Of a DNA stretch of 64,000 nt, positions 20,781-29,097 are shown piece after piece. This DNA is from Devosia sp. Lineage in GTDB: Bacteria; Pseudomonadota; Alphaproteobacteria; Rhizobiales; Devosiaceae. Each line of letters opens with the position of its first letter. Positions within the stretch are counted from its first letter, which is position 1. A program made the position numbers and the translations under genes. The stretch spans positions 2,046,001-2,110,000 of the forward strand of contig NZ_CP075529.1 of assembly GCF_025809055.1 (NCBI RefSeq), written 5' to 3'. The notes under the pieces were generated by a model, which made no database searches, was not told the origin of the DNA, and worked only from the letters and a program-made list of their open reading frames with translations.

Positions 20781-21215
20781 ATGCTCAAGAACATCCCGCC
20801 CCTGCTCGGTCCCGATCTCCTGGCCACCCTGCGCGCCATGGGCCATGGCGATGAGATCGCCATCGTCGATGCCAATTTTCCGGCCGAATACCTCGGCCCC
20901 GATGTCATCCGTGCCGATGGCATCCCGGCCACAGACATGCTCGATGCCGTGCTGACACTGCTGCCGCTCGACGATTTCGTCGAGGAAGCGGCCATCGGCA
21001 TGGCCGTCGTTGGCGACGCCGGCGCCCGCCCGCCGATCTTTGACCTGTTCGAGACCATCGTCCGGCGCCACGAACCGGCCAAGTCCTTCACCACCATCGA
21101 ACGCTTTGCCTTTTACGACCGCGCCCGCACCGCATCCGCAGTGATCCAGACCGGCGAGGCGCGTCTCTATGGCAATATCATCCTCAAGAAAGGCGTCATC
21201 CGTTCCGCGGATTGA
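20781..21215 (+). CDS. RbsD/FucU-family sugar mutarotase
   Basis: A 144-residue protein of the RbsD/FucU family, which speeds interconversion of sugar anomers. Conserved segments are MGHGDEIAIVDANFPAE at about 18-34, with the catalytic His20-Asp22 pair, and FYDRARTASAVIQTGEARLYGNIILKKGV at the C-terminus, the form seen in FucU (L-fucose mutarotase) rather than the shorter RbsD. It lies 39 bases after gntR and before the FAH-family gene, so a deoxy-sugar such as L-fucose is the likely substrate, inferred from family and context. Full length. Confidence 0.87.
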   Translation: MLKNIPPLLGPDLLATLRAMGHGDEIAIVDANFPAEYLGPDVIRADGIPATDMLDAVLTLLPLDDFVEEAAIGMAVVGDAGARPPIFDLFETIVRRHEPAKSFTTIERFAFYDRARTASAVIQTGEARLYGNIILKKGVIRSAD

Positions 21216-21243
21216 CGCTTTGCCGCAAACCAGCCTCGACAGG

Positions 21244-21255
21244 CTAACATGTTAG
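21244..21255. promoter_or_regulatory. GntR-type operator, copy 2 (CTAACATGTTAG)
   Basis: The exact 12-bp palindrome seen at 19979 lies 150 bases before the FAH-family hydrolase start, just after fucU. It suggests that the hydrolase gene has its own regulated promoter. A REP-like stretch (21286-21355) separates the operator from the gene. Confidence 0.75.
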
Positions 21256-21285
21256 CACTATGACGAGGCAGAAATCCAAAGCCCC

Positions 21286-21355
21286 TGCCACCTCCCCCTT
21301 GATGGGGGAGGTAGCGCAGCTAGGCCGATCGGCCGTAGCGAAGCTAGGTGGGGGT
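21286..21355. repeat. REP-like element with CCTCCCCCTTGATGGGGGAGG
   Basis: A palindrome CCTCCCCCTTGATGGGGGAGG is followed by a GTAGCG...CGCTAC-like section and GGTGGGGGTGACG. Related pieces occur at 22259-22390, 39466-39501 and 42764-42830, all between genes. It is a dispersed intergenic repeat family; it lies inside the leader of the FAH-family gene. Confidence 0.65.
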
Positions 21356-21404
21356 GACGACGGGCACCATGCTCGCGTTCATCCCAATCCGAGGAGACCC
21401 CGCA

Positions 21405-22256
21405 ATGAAACTGCTCCGTGTCGGCGCCAAGGGCGCTGAAAAACCCGCCATTCTGGCCGCCGATGGCTCGATCCGCGACCTGTCCGGCATCGTCGCCGAT
21501 ATCGGTGGCAGCACGCTCGAACCGGCGGGGCTCGCCAGGATCGCCGGCACCGATATCGACATGCTGCCAAAGCTCGACGCCTCCGAGCGCATCGGCCCCT
21601 GCGTCGCCAATGTCGGCAAGTTCATCTGCATCGGCCTCAACTATGCCGACCACGCCGCCGAAACCGGCGCCAAGATCCCCGAAGAGCCCATCATCTTCAT
21701 GAAGGCCACCAGCGCCATCATCGGCCCCAATGACGATGTCATCATTCCCAAGAATGCCATCAAGCCCGACTGGGAGGTCGAACTGGCCGTCGTGATCGGC
21801 AAGGAAGCCCGCTATGTCGAGGAAGCCGATGCCATGGATCATGTGGCCGGCTATTGCGTCTGCAATGACGTGTCGGAACGCCATTTCCAGACCGAGCGTG
21901 GCGGCACCTGGGACAAGGGCAAGGGCGCCGACACCTTCGGCCCGATCGGCCCCTGGCTCGTGACCAGGGACGAAGTCGCCGATCCCCAGAACCTTTCCAT
22001 GTGGCTCGAAGTCGACGGCAAGCGCTACCAGAACGGCTCCACCAGGACCATGATCTTCGGCGTTGCCAAGGTCGTGTCCTATGTCAGCCAGTTCATGAGC
22101 CTGCAGCCGGGCGACATCATCACCACCGGCACCCCGCCGGGCGTCGGCATGGGCATCAAGCCCGAGCCGGTCTGGCTCAAGCCCGGCAATGTCATGCATT
22201 TGGGCATCGAGGGGCTCGGCGAGCAGACCCAGAACGTCAAGGCCTATTCGGCCTGA
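21405..22256 (+). CDS. fumarylacetoacetate hydrolase family protein
   Basis: A 283-residue C-C bond hydrolase. FAH-fold motifs are present: IGLNYADHAAETG near 82-94, PIIFMKATSAIIGPNDDVIIP, the metal-binding DWEVELAVVIGKEA, and FGPIGPWLVTRDE. This subgroup includes 2,4-diketo-3-deoxy-L-fuconate and -rhamnonate hydrolases, which split the diketo acid into pyruvate and L-lactate, as well as ureidoglycolate-lyase-like and acylpyruvase enzymes. The ATG at 21405 follows GAGGAG. Context with FucU, UxaA-type dehydratase and an lldD-like gene sharing the operator favours the first function; this is inference. Confidence 0.88.
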   Translation: MKLLRVGAKGAEKPAILAADGSIRDLSGIVADIGGSTLEPAGLARIAGTDIDMLPKLDASERIGPCVANVGKFICIGLNYADHAAETGAKIPEEPIIFMKATSAIIGPNDDVIIPKNAIKPDWEVELAVVIGKEARYVEEADAMDHVAGYCVCNDVSERHFQTERGGTWDKGKGADTFGPIGPWLVTRDEVADPQNLSMWLEVDGKRYQNGSTRTMIFGVAKVVSYVSQFMSLQPGDIITTGTPPGVGMGIKPEPVWLKPGNVMHLGIEGLGEQTQNVKAYSA

Positions 22257-22258
22257 CA

Positions 22259-22385
22259 CCCTCTCCCTTTGGGGAGAGGCCGGCGCGTAGCGGCGGATGA
22301 GGGAGCCTTCCTTCCGCCTTCAGGGCCTTCTCCCCTTGTGGGAGAAGGTGGCTCGCGCACGGCGCGAGACGGATGAAGGGCCCCA
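22259..22385. repeat. REP-like elements after the FAH-family gene
   Basis: CCCTCTCCCTTTGGGGAGAGG and CCTTCTCCCCTTGTGGGAGAAGG are two short palindromes about 60 bases apart, each followed by a gene-orientation-independent tail (GGCGCGTAGCGGCGGATGAGGG; GGCGCGAGACGGATGAAGGG). They belong to a family widespread in rhizobial intergenic DNA and lie between convergent genes. Confidence 0.65.
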
Positions 22386-23552
22386 CTACCTCAACGAAAA
22401 CCCCTTCGAGCTCACCGAAAAATACCGGCCGATGAGGCCGGCAAGCGGCGGCCAGTTCATCACATTGACGGTGAGGTCGCGCATCCACACATGCGCGCGG
22501 CTTTTTGGCACGAACCAGTCCGCCATGCGTCGGCCGGCGCGTTGCTTGTCGAGTACCAGCGGCCGCAATTGTGCTTCATAGCGCGCCAGTGCGCCTTCGA
22601 TGTCCCCGGTGCCATCAAGGGCCTGGCCCAGCGCCCGCCCACCGGCAATGGCCAGAGACGCCCCCTGCCCCGCCACGAGCGACACGGCGTGGGCCGCATC
22701 CCCGATCAGGACGACCCGTTTGTCGTGCCAGCGCGGCATGACGATCTGCGCCACCACGTCATAGTAGATTTCGTCCGGGCCCGGCATGGCGGCCAGCGCC
22801 GCCGGCACCACCCAGCCCAGATCGCCAAACGCCCGGGACAACACCGGCCGTGGGTCACGCGGCCGCTCCACCCCTTCTGCCCGTAGCACAAAGAACACCA
22901 TGATCTGGTTCGGCTCGACTTCATAAAGTCCCACCAGCCGTTCCTTGATCGCCACCATCTTGAAATCACCGGCCAGTTCCGCCGCGACCTGGGCGCTCCC
23001 GAAGAAATAGGCGGATGTGTGAAAGCCGAGCGGCCGGATGAACGCGTGTTCGTCGCCAAAGACCTTCTGCCGCGTCGAAGAATGAATGCCCTCCGCACCC
23101 ACCAGCAGGTCGGCATCGAGAACCGCCCCATCACGCAGGGTCAGCCGCACACCGTCGGCGCGGTTTTCCAGCCCCGTAATCGTGGTGACGTACCGCAGCG
23201 ACACCTGATCCGGCAGGGCGGCGTGCAGCGTGCGCTCGATATCCCCGCGCAGGATCGGAAACAGTTTGTCGCCGGTCGCCCGCCGAATCTGCTGATAGTC
23301 CATGGACGATCCGGGGCGGCCATCGCCGTCCACGAAGTCCAGCCGCCCCACCGGACGTGCCGCTGCCCTCAGCCCCTCCAGCACGCCGAGATCCTGCGCG
23401 GCCTCATAGCCGGGTCCGTAGAAATCGAGCATATAGCCGCCATCACGCAGTCCCGGTGCCTTTTCCAATAAAATGACCTGCCAACCGGCACGCGACAGCG
23501 CCAGAGCCGCGCTGAGCCCGGCAATGCCGGCACCCGACACCACGGCCTTCAT
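22386..23552 (-). CDS. FAD-dependent monooxygenase (class A flavoprotein)
   Basis: A 388-residue flavoprotein hydroxylase. The N-terminal dinucleotide-binding GAGIAGLSAALALSRAGW is at 8-25, the second FAD motif LLVGAEGIHSSTRQ (DG-type) near 150, and the GD motif VVLIGDAAHAVSLVAGQGASLA near 290-312 binds the ribityl chain. Sequence style resembles TetX/PHBH-like enzymes acting on aromatics or small molecules; the substrate is unknown. It overlaps by 4 bases with the upstream tetR, so the regulator and enzyme form one self-regulated operon that could respond to the enzyme's substrate. Confidence 0.88.
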   Translation of the reverse strand: MKAVVSGAGIAGLSAALALSRAGWQVILLEKAPGLRDGGYMLDFYGPGYEAAQDLGVLEGLRAAARPVGRLDFVDGDGRPGSSMDYQQIRRATGDKLFPILRGDIERTLHAALPDQVSLRYVTTITGLENRADGVRLTLRDGAVLDADLLVGAEGIHSSTRQKVFGDEHAFIRPLGFHTSAYFFGSAQVAAELAGDFKMVAIKERLVGLYEVEPNQIMVFFVLRAEGVERPRDPRPVLSRAFGDLGWVVPAALAAMPGPDEIYYDVVAQIVMPRWHDKRVVLIGDAAHAVSLVAGQGASLAIAGGRALGQALDGTGDIEGALARYEAQLRPLVLDKQRAGRRMADWFVPKSRAHVWMRDLTVNVMNWPPLAGLIGRYFSVSSKGFSLR

Positions 23553-24121
23553 GGTGCGTCATCCGGGCAGATCATGTCCACCAACCGCCCCCAGGCACTG
23601 GTCTGGTCGTCCGCCTGCTCGGCAAACAACTGCCGGTGCAGGGCCAGTCCGTCACCGGTTATCAGGATCAGTTCCGCCATGGCCCGGCGTTCGGCCGGCG
23701 GGAAGCGATCTGGCGCGAGTTCGGCAAGCACGGCTTCGAAATGCGCGCGCGCCGCCGCAATGATCTCTGCCAGCCGGTTGCGCAGCCGCGCGTCGGTCCG
23801 GGCGCGGGCGACAAAACCGAAATAGGCGCCGGCCAGGGCCGGGTCGGCCTCCACCGTGCCCGTCGTGTCGGCCCCCAGAGCCAGCAGCCAGTCGCGCAGC
23901 GCCATGCCGGGCGCCGGCCACATGCTGGGCATGCCCATAATGAACGCCTCGAAGGCCTCGAGCACGATGTCCTCAAGCCTGGGGAAATGGTGAAACACAT
24001 TGGCCTTGCTCACCCCGGCCCGCCCGGCCAGTGCCGAGGCGGTAAGGGCCTCGCTGCCGCCTTCGGCCAATAGCGCAACCGCCGCTGCCACGATGTCCCC
24101 TCGCTTGCTCGATTTGACCAT
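23549..24121 (-). CDS. TetR-family transcriptional regulator
   Basis: A 190-residue regulator. The helix-turn-helix is at about 9-52 (IVAAAVALLAEGGSEALTAS, LAGRAGVSKANVFHHFPRLEDIVLEAF) and a helical ligand-binding domain follows. A 16-bp palindrome GACCGATCGATCGGTC lies 30 bases before its start, inside the likely promoter, so it probably represses itself and the coupled monooxygenase. The inducer is unknown. The start matches the family N-terminus. Confidence 0.92.
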   Translation of the reverse strand: MVKSSKRGDIVAAAVALLAEGGSEALTASALAGRAGVSKANVFHHFPRLEDIVLEAFEAFIMGMPSMWPAPGMALRDWLLALGADTTGTVEADPALAGAYFGFVARARTDARLRNRLAEIIAAARAHFEAVLAELAPDRFPPAERRAMAELILITGDGLALHRQLFAEQADDQTSAWGRLVDMICPDDAP

Positions 24122-24151
24122 CCCAGTCTCCTGTTCTGCACTTTATATACT

Positions 24152-24167
24152 GACCGATCGATCGGTC
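24152..24167. promoter_or_regulatory. TetR operator (perfect 16-bp palindrome)
   Basis: GACCGATCGATCGGTC is a perfect palindrome of the GACCG...CGGTC type often bound by TetR-family repressors. It lies 30 bases upstream of the tetR start codon, beside the TATATAC segment that could be a -10 box, and 110 bases before the divergent nadB. Confidence 0.75.
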
Positions 24168-24276
24168 TGCAAGTGTGACTCGAAGTTTTTCGCCTTCGGG
24201 CACGCTCAGTCGTCCTGCGGCCTTGTTCTCACCGGCATGGGCGGCTATGGCGGTTCCGGGATTGGGAGGACGCTCT

Positions 24277-25863
24277 GTGACCACCTTTGACAACACCCTC
24301 AACGCCGACGGCGCCCTGATTGTCGGCGCCGGCCTTGCCGGCCTCTTCACCGCGCTCAAGCTCGCGCCGCGTCCGGTCACCGTGCTCTCGCCCAAGCCGC
24401 TGGGCACCGGCGCCTCATCGGCCTGGGCCCAGGGCGGTGTGGCCGCGGCCATGGGCGAGGATGATTCCTCGCACGCCCATGCCCTCGACACCGAAATGGC
24501 CGGGGCCGGCATTGTCGATCACGGCATTGCCGAAAGCGTCACCGCCGAGGCCGTCGCCCGCATCGAAGATCTGGCCCGCTGGGGCACGCCCTTTGATCGC
24601 GACGATTTCGGCAATTTCGAGCTGGGCCGCGAAGCCGCCCATTCCGCCAATCGCATCGTCAAGGTCGAGGGCGACAGGGCCGGCTGGGCCATCATGCAGG
24701 CCATTATCGCCCAGGTCCGCAAGACCCCCTCGATCCGCGTTGTCGAAGGCATTACCGCCTTGAGCCTGGCCCGAGACAATGGCCGCATTGTCGGTGTCTA
24801 TTGCCGCAAGCTCGGCGACCGCTATTCCGAACCCGTTTTCATCCGCGCCCGCGCCACCATCCTGGCCGCCGGGGGGCTGGGCGGTCTCTACGCCGTCACC
24901 ACCAATCCGCCCGGCGTGCGAGGCCATGCCCTGGGCATGGCCGCCCGGGCCGGCGCCCTTATCGCCGATCCCGAATTCGTCCAGTTTCATCCCACCGCCA
25001 TTGCCACCAATGCCGATCCGGCGCCGCTCGCCACCGAGGCCTTGCGCGGGGAAGGCGCCATTCTCGTCAACGATATGGGCGAGCGCTTCATGCCCGCCAT
25101 CCACCCCGATGCCGAACTGGCGCCGCGCGACGTGGTCGCCCGCGCCAATTTCCGCCAGATCCAGTCGGGGCGCCGCGTCTTCCTCGACACCAGGGCTGCC
25201 CTGGGCGCCGACATCCTGACGCGCTTCCCCACGGTCTCGAAATACTGCGCCGATGCCGGCATCGATCCGGTCAATGGCACAATCCCAGTCACCCCCGCCG
25301 CGCATTTCCACATGGGCGGGGTCAAGGTCGACGAACGCGGCCGCTCCTCGCTGCCCGGCCTCTGGGTCTGTGGCGAAGCCTCCTGCACGGGCCTGCATGG
25401 CGCCAATCGCCTGGCCTCCAATTCCCTGCTCGAGGCGGTCGTCTATGGCGCCCGAATCGCCGAGGATATCGGCGGCCTGGAGCCGGCACGCGAGCTCAGT
25501 CCCTTCCGCGGCATCGAATGGGACGAGCAGGAAGGCAATCGCGCCGAGGAAGCCCTGCGCAATACGGCGGCCGTGCAGGACCTGCGCCGGGTGATGACCG
25601 ATCTGGTCGGCGTCGAGCGCGATGCCGAGGGGCTGAAGCAGGCTCTGCGCGATATTGCCCGGCTCGAAGCCAATGCCGAGCGCGTCACCAGCGCCTATCT
25701 CAACATGACCACTTCGGCGACGCTGGTGGCGGCAGCCGCGCTCAGGCGCACCGAAAGCCGCGGCGGCCATTTCCGCACCGATTTCCCCGACACCAGCGAA
25801 ACCTGGGAGCACCATACCGAAATGACGCTGGACGAGGCCCTGTCCATCAGGGCCGGCGCCTGA
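24277..25863 (+). CDS. nadB: L-aspartate oxidase
   Basis: A 528-residue flavoenzyme that oxidises L-aspartate to iminoaspartate, the first step of de novo NAD synthesis in the cytoplasm; NadA then makes quinolinate. FAD-binding LIVGAGLAGLFTALKLA lies at about 13-29. SSAWAQGGVAAA, GREAAHSANRIVK, the catalytic region HFHMGGVKVDERG and CTGLHGANRLASNSLLEAVVYG are typical of the succinate dehydrogenase/NadB family. The GTG at 24277 is chosen for a GGGAGGA ribosome-binding site 7 bases upstream and the family N-terminus. Unusually, nadA is 17 kb away and no nadC is seen. The stop abuts the convergent cytochrome c gene. Confidence 0.95.
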   Translation: MTTFDNTLNADGALIVGAGLAGLFTALKLAPRPVTVLSPKPLGTGASSAWAQGGVAAAMGEDDSSHAHALDTEMAGAGIVDHGIAESVTAEAVARIEDLARWGTPFDRDDFGNFELGREAAHSANRIVKVEGDRAGWAIMQAIIAQVRKTPSIRVVEGITALSLARDNGRIVGVYCRKLGDRYSEPVFIRARATILAAGGLGGLYAVTTNPPGVRGHALGMAARAGALIADPEFVQFHPTAIATNADPAPLATEALRGEGAILVNDMGERFMPAIHPDAELAPRDVVARANFRQIQSGRRVFLDTRAALGADILTRFPTVSKYCADAGIDPVNGTIPVTPAAHFHMGGVKVDERGRSSLPGLWVCGEASCTGLHGANRLASNSLLEAVVYGARIAEDIGGLEPARELSPFRGIEWDEQEGNRAEEALRNTAAVQDLRRVMTDLVGVERDAEGLKQALRDIARLEANAERVTSAYLNMTTSATLVAAAALRRTESRGGHFRTDFPDTSETWEHHTEMTLDEALSIRAGA

Positions 25864-26739
25864 CTATTCCGTCAGCAGGTAAGTCGCGAGCGCGGTGAGA
25901 TCGTCGTCGGTCCAGTGCGAGGTGGAATCACTGATCACCTCGCCCATGGAACCGCCCAGCACATCAAAACCCGGCGTAAAGCCGTCCTTGAGCGTCTGCA
26001 CCAGCGTTGCGACGTCATAGCCCTCGGCAACCAGGGCTTCGGCCGTCAGGGCGGGTGCGCGGCCCCCGGTACCGCCCGGCGAGCCCGTAAGCGCCTGGTC
26101 CCATTCCAGCGCCCCGACCGCATTGCGCGGCGTGTGGCAGGCCACGCAATGGGCCGGACCATAGGCCAGGTACTTGCCGCGATTGTAGAGGTCGGACTGG
26201 TCCGGATCCGGCTCGAACCGCGCCGGCCGGAAGAACAGGTTCTGCCAGCCGGCCATGGCCAGCCTGATATTGAACGGGAACGGAATATCGCTGTCCGCCG
26301 CCGGTGTCGCCACCGGCTCGGTCGCCATCAGGGCGGCAAAAAGATCGACGATCTCCTGGTCGCTCATCAGCGTGTAATTCTCATAGGGAAAGGCCGGATA
26401 GAGGTGCCCTTGCGGCCCCATGCCATTGCTCATGGCATCGGAAAACTGCTGCACGGTCCAGCTGCCGATGCCCGCCTGGGCATCGGAGGTGATATTGGGC
26501 GGCACAAAGGTGCCGAATGGCGTTTCCAGTCCGGCACCACCCGCAAGATACGCGCCGCCATTGGCCGCGTCGGTATGGCAGGCGACACAGCCGCCAAGCC
26601 GGATGAGATAGTCACCGCGCGCGGCATCGCCAACCAGTGTCAGGTCACGCGCCGGACCGCTCACCGGCTTGAGGAGATAGGCGGCGGCCCCGAGGCCTAC
26701 CACCGCCAAGACACCCAATACCAACCAGGTCTTTTTCAT
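25864..26739 (-). CDS. membrane-anchored dihaem cytochrome c
   Basis: A 291-residue protein with an N-terminal uncleaved anchor or signal (about 4-24) and two CxxCH haem sites, Cys51-His55 (CVACHTDAANGG) and Cys198-His202 (CVACHTPRN). The layout resembles the cytochrome subunits of alcohol, aldehyde or gluconate dehydrogenases, which normally carry three haems, so this is a shortened relative. It should face the periplasm and pass electrons from a dehydrogenase to the respiratory chain. No dehydrogenase subunit lies beside it; upstream on the same strand are a thioredoxin-like gene and ccdA, both fitting cytochrome c maturation. Confidence 0.88.
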   Translation of the reverse strand: MKKTWLVLGVLAVVGLGAAAYLLKPVSGPARDLTLVGDAARGDYLIRLGGCVACHTDAANGGAYLAGGAGLETPFGTFVPPNITSDAQAGIGSWTVQQFSDAMSNGMGPQGHLYPAFPYENYTLMSDQEIVDLFAALMATEPVATPAADSDIPFPFNIRLAMAGWQNLFFRPARFEPDPDQSDLYNRGKYLAYGPAHCVACHTPRNAVGALEWDQALTGSPGGTGGRAPALTAEALVAEGYDVATLVQTLKDGFTPGFDVLGGSMGEVISDSTSHWTDDDLTALATYLLTE

Positions 26740-26808
26740 GCCCTGCCCTCATCGCACCCTGTGCGCAGTTTGAGCAGAACATGCCGTCCCGCGCAATCGG
26801 GGGCGCGG

Positions 26809-27219
26809 TCAGCGGGCACCCAGATCGAGCAGGGCCGCAATTTCGGCCTTGCGCGTTTCCGCCACCAGGCGCCCCAGTTCGCTCGTGCCACGCATCAGCA
26901 CCAGTGTCGAGCGCCGGGGAATGGCCAGGTTACGCGCCAGCTCTGAATTGCCATAGGTGTCCCAGTCGACCCGCAATATTGTGATGCCGGCATAGGCCGC
27001 GCTTTCCGCCTGCAGGGCATCAAGAACCCGCTGCTGCGCCGCGCATGTCGGGCACCAGCTGGCGTGAAAATTGATGACATAGGGCGCGCCGCTGGCCTCC
27101 AGGCCCGCCAGCTCGCTGCCGGTAAAATCGATGAAATCCAGCGCGGAAACCGGCACGGACAAAAGTCCGGCTCCAGCCAGCCCGCTCAGGGCGCCCAGGA
27201 AGTGACGACGTGTAAGCAT
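26809..27219 (-). CDS. exported thioredoxin-like protein (CPTC)
   Basis: A 136-residue protein starting with a twin-arginine signal (LTRRHFLGALSGLAGAGLL), then a thioredoxin fold with the active-site motif WCPTC at Cys56/Cys59 and the strand ITILRVDWD. It is probably a periplasmic disulfide reductase that takes electrons from the CcdA-like protein encoded 10 bases upstream, for example to reduce cytochrome c haem-binding cysteines. The following gene encodes a cytochrome c. The cis-proline (IPRRSTLVLM) is present. The natural partner is inferred from adjacency. Confidence 0.85.
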   Translation of the reverse strand: MLTRRHFLGALSGLAGAGLLSVPVSALDFIDFTGSELAGLEASGAPYVINFHASWCPTCAAQQRVLDALQAESAAYAGITILRVDWDTYGNSELARNLAIPRRSTLVLMRGTSELGRLVAETRKAEIAALLDLGAR

Positions 27220-27229
27220 GGTTTTCTCC

Positions 27230-27946
27230 TCAGATGCTGACGGACAGATCGACCAGCCAGACCGGCAGCACGCCCAGTGCCCAGGCTTCGATCAGCCGGT
27301 CGATGCGAAAGATGATGGCGAGCCCGACAACCACCAGGCCAAGGCCCAGCGCGGTCTTGGCGTGCGGCGCCAGCTGCATGAGCGCGGCGCGGCGGCCAGC
27401 AAGGGCGGCGCGCGTGCCATAGGCGAGCGCCAGCACGATGCTGGCAGCGCCAAGCGCGAAAGATCCCATGATCAGCCCGGCATGGATGAGGTTCTCCCCC
27501 TGTGCCGCAAGCCCGATGGCGCCGCCCAGCGTCGGCCCGATACAGGGCGACCAGGCCAGGCCCAGCAAGGCGCCCGCCGCTGCCTCGCCCCAGAGCCCAC
27601 GCCCCTCCACCTGCCCAAGAAGCCGCGTGCTGCCGCTGGCCGTGGCGCCGGCAAGCCGGGAAAACTGCGCCTGTAGCGGCGGGGTCAGCATGATGAGACC
27701 GAAGCCGAGCATGATCCAGCCTGCGGCAAGGGCGATGACGTCCTGGGGCAGGCCGAATGCCCGCGTCACCGCAAAGGCGCCAAGGCCGGCGAGGGTGAAG
27801 CTCAACGCCATGCCCCCGGCCATGGCCAGGGGCGCCAGCCGATGCCGCGCCAGGGCGCTTGCCCCGATCAGCGGCAACAGAGGCAGCACGCAGGGATTGA
27901 TCAGCGTCAGCAGACCTGCAGCATAGGCCAGAATATAATCGATCAA
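27230..27946 (-). CDS. ccdA: CcdA/DsbD-type thiol-disulfide transporter
   Basis: A 238-residue inner-membrane protein with six hydrophobic spans. The two redox cysteines sit in proline-rich kinks, Cys19 in INPCVLPLLPLIG and Cys135 in SPCIGPTLGG, the CcdA hallmark. It moves reducing power from cytoplasmic thioredoxin to periplasmic acceptors, here probably the TAT-exported CPTC protein encoded next. The gene order ccdA, thioredoxin, cytochrome c suggests a local electron path. Annotators may also call it a cytochrome c biogenesis protein. Confidence 0.9.
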   Translation of the reverse strand: MIDYILAYAAGLLTLINPCVLPLLPLIGASALARHRLAPLAMAGGMALSFTLAGLGAFAVTRAFGLPQDVIALAAGWIMLGFGLIMLTPPLQAQFSRLAGATASGSTRLLGQVEGRGLWGEAAAGALLGLAWSPCIGPTLGGAIGLAAQGENLIHAGLIMGSFALGAASIVLALAYGTRAALAGRRAALMQLAPHAKTALGLGLVVVGLAIIFRIDRLIEAWALGVLPVWLVDLSVSI

Positions 27947-28015
27947 GGACGTCCCCCCGAAGCGGCTTCATCAGCCATTCGGGCATCGGGGGTAAAAGGT
28001 TACAGCCTTGTCCCC

Positions 28016-28960
28016 TCAGGCGGCCAGAACCGCATCGACCTCGGCCCGGTTGGGTGGCTGGCACCCCTTGCGGCCGCAATTGATGCCGGCCACCACCGCC
28101 CCGAAGCCGAGCATGGCGTCGAGTTCGGTATTGGTGAGGCCCGCCATCGGCTCTTGGCCGAGCCGGTCATTGTCCTTGAGCCAGGTCAGGATGCCTGCCA
28201 TCAGGCTGTCGCCCGCCCCCACCGTGTCACCGAAGACCGGCGGGGCATGGATCGGCGCCGAGCCATGCGCGGCGCGCGAAAAGGCGCGGCTGCCATGTTC
28301 GCCCAGCGTCACCACGACAAGCGCGCAATTGGGCCGCTCCAGAAGCTCGGTCGCATGGGTTTCGATACTCTTGCCCGGCTCGAGCCATTCATGGTCTTCC
28401 TCGGACAGCTTCACCAGATGCGCCCGATCGAGAAACTGGGAGAGCCGCGCCCGGTACCCGGCCTCGTCATCGACCAGCTTGTCGCGCACATTGATGTCGA
28501 ACGACACCGTGGCACCACGCGCAATGGCCTGGTCGACCACGTCGCGCCAGACCGCCGCATCCGCCTCGAGAATGGGGCAGAACCCCCCGATCTGATAGAG
28601 CGTCACCGCCTCCGGCAGCGCCGCCAGCAGCCCCTCGCGGGTAAAAGCCCGATCGGCGCCGCGCTCGAACACGTAGCTGGCCTGCATCTTGTCATTGAAG
28701 GTGACGATGGCCTTGGTGGTGGGGGCCGCAACCCGGTCCTTGAGCAGCACCGCGACGCCATTTTCCGCCAGTGGCGTCAGCAGCAGATCACCATATTCGT
28801 CCTGGCTGATGGGGCAGAGAAAACCCGTGTCGTTGCCGAGCCGGCTCAGCGCAATGGCACAGTTGAAAGGCGAACCGCCTGCCAGCGCCACGCGCTCGGC
28901 ATCGGCACCCGCGCCGGTCGGCACCAGATCGATCAGGCTCTCACCACCCACGACAAACAT
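28016..28960 (-). CDS. PfkB-family carbohydrate kinase, fructokinase-like
   Basis: A 314-residue ribokinase-fold sugar kinase. GGSPFNCAIALSRLG at 28-42 is the PfkB N-terminal signature, and DTVGAGDSLMAGILTWL near 243-259 the C-terminal signature with the catalytic Asp in GAGD. The C-terminal GINCGRKGCQPP segment is the one I associate with rhizobial fructokinases. It phosphorylates a free sugar, most likely fructose, in the cytoplasm. No transporter lies beside it and it appears monocistronic. Confidence 0.85.
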   Translation of the reverse strand: MFVVGGESLIDLVPTGAGADAERVALAGGSPFNCAIALSRLGNDTGFLCPISQDEYGDLLLTPLAENGVAVLLKDRVAAPTTKAIVTFNDKMQASYVFERGADRAFTREGLLAALPEAVTLYQIGGFCPILEADAAVWRDVVDQAIARGATVSFDINVRDKLVDDEAGYRARLSQFLDRAHLVKLSEEDHEWLEPGKSIETHATELLERPNCALVVVTLGEHGSRAFSRAAHGSAPIHAPPVFGDTVGAGDSLMAGILTWLKDNDRLGQEPMAGLTNTELDAMLGFGAVVAGINCGRKGCQPPNRAEVDAVLAA

Positions 28961-29050
28961 TACGCATCTCCCTCGGTCGTGGTGCCAATACCATTTTCAT
29001 CGCGCTTGTCACCAGATGCTTGCCCGCCTGCCCGGGCACGAGGCACAAAA

Positions 29051-29074
29051 AAGCCCGGGACACGTCCCGGGCTT
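29051..29074 (-). terminator. intrinsic terminator of the TRAP binding-protein gene
   Basis: AAGCCCGGGA and TCCCGGGCTT form a perfect 10-bp stem with a four-base loop. On the minus strand it is followed by TTTTTT, 24 bases past the dctP-type stop codon. Confidence 0.9.
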
Positions 29075-29097
29075 CTCGGTCAAGTTTCCGCCAGAGC

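Noticed and set aside
18326..22256. A classical altronate/galacturonate (uxaA-uxaB) locus
   Set aside because: No uxaB, uxaC or kdgK lies nearby, while FucU, an FAH-family hydrolase and an operator-linked lactate dehydrogenase point to a 6-deoxy sugar route.
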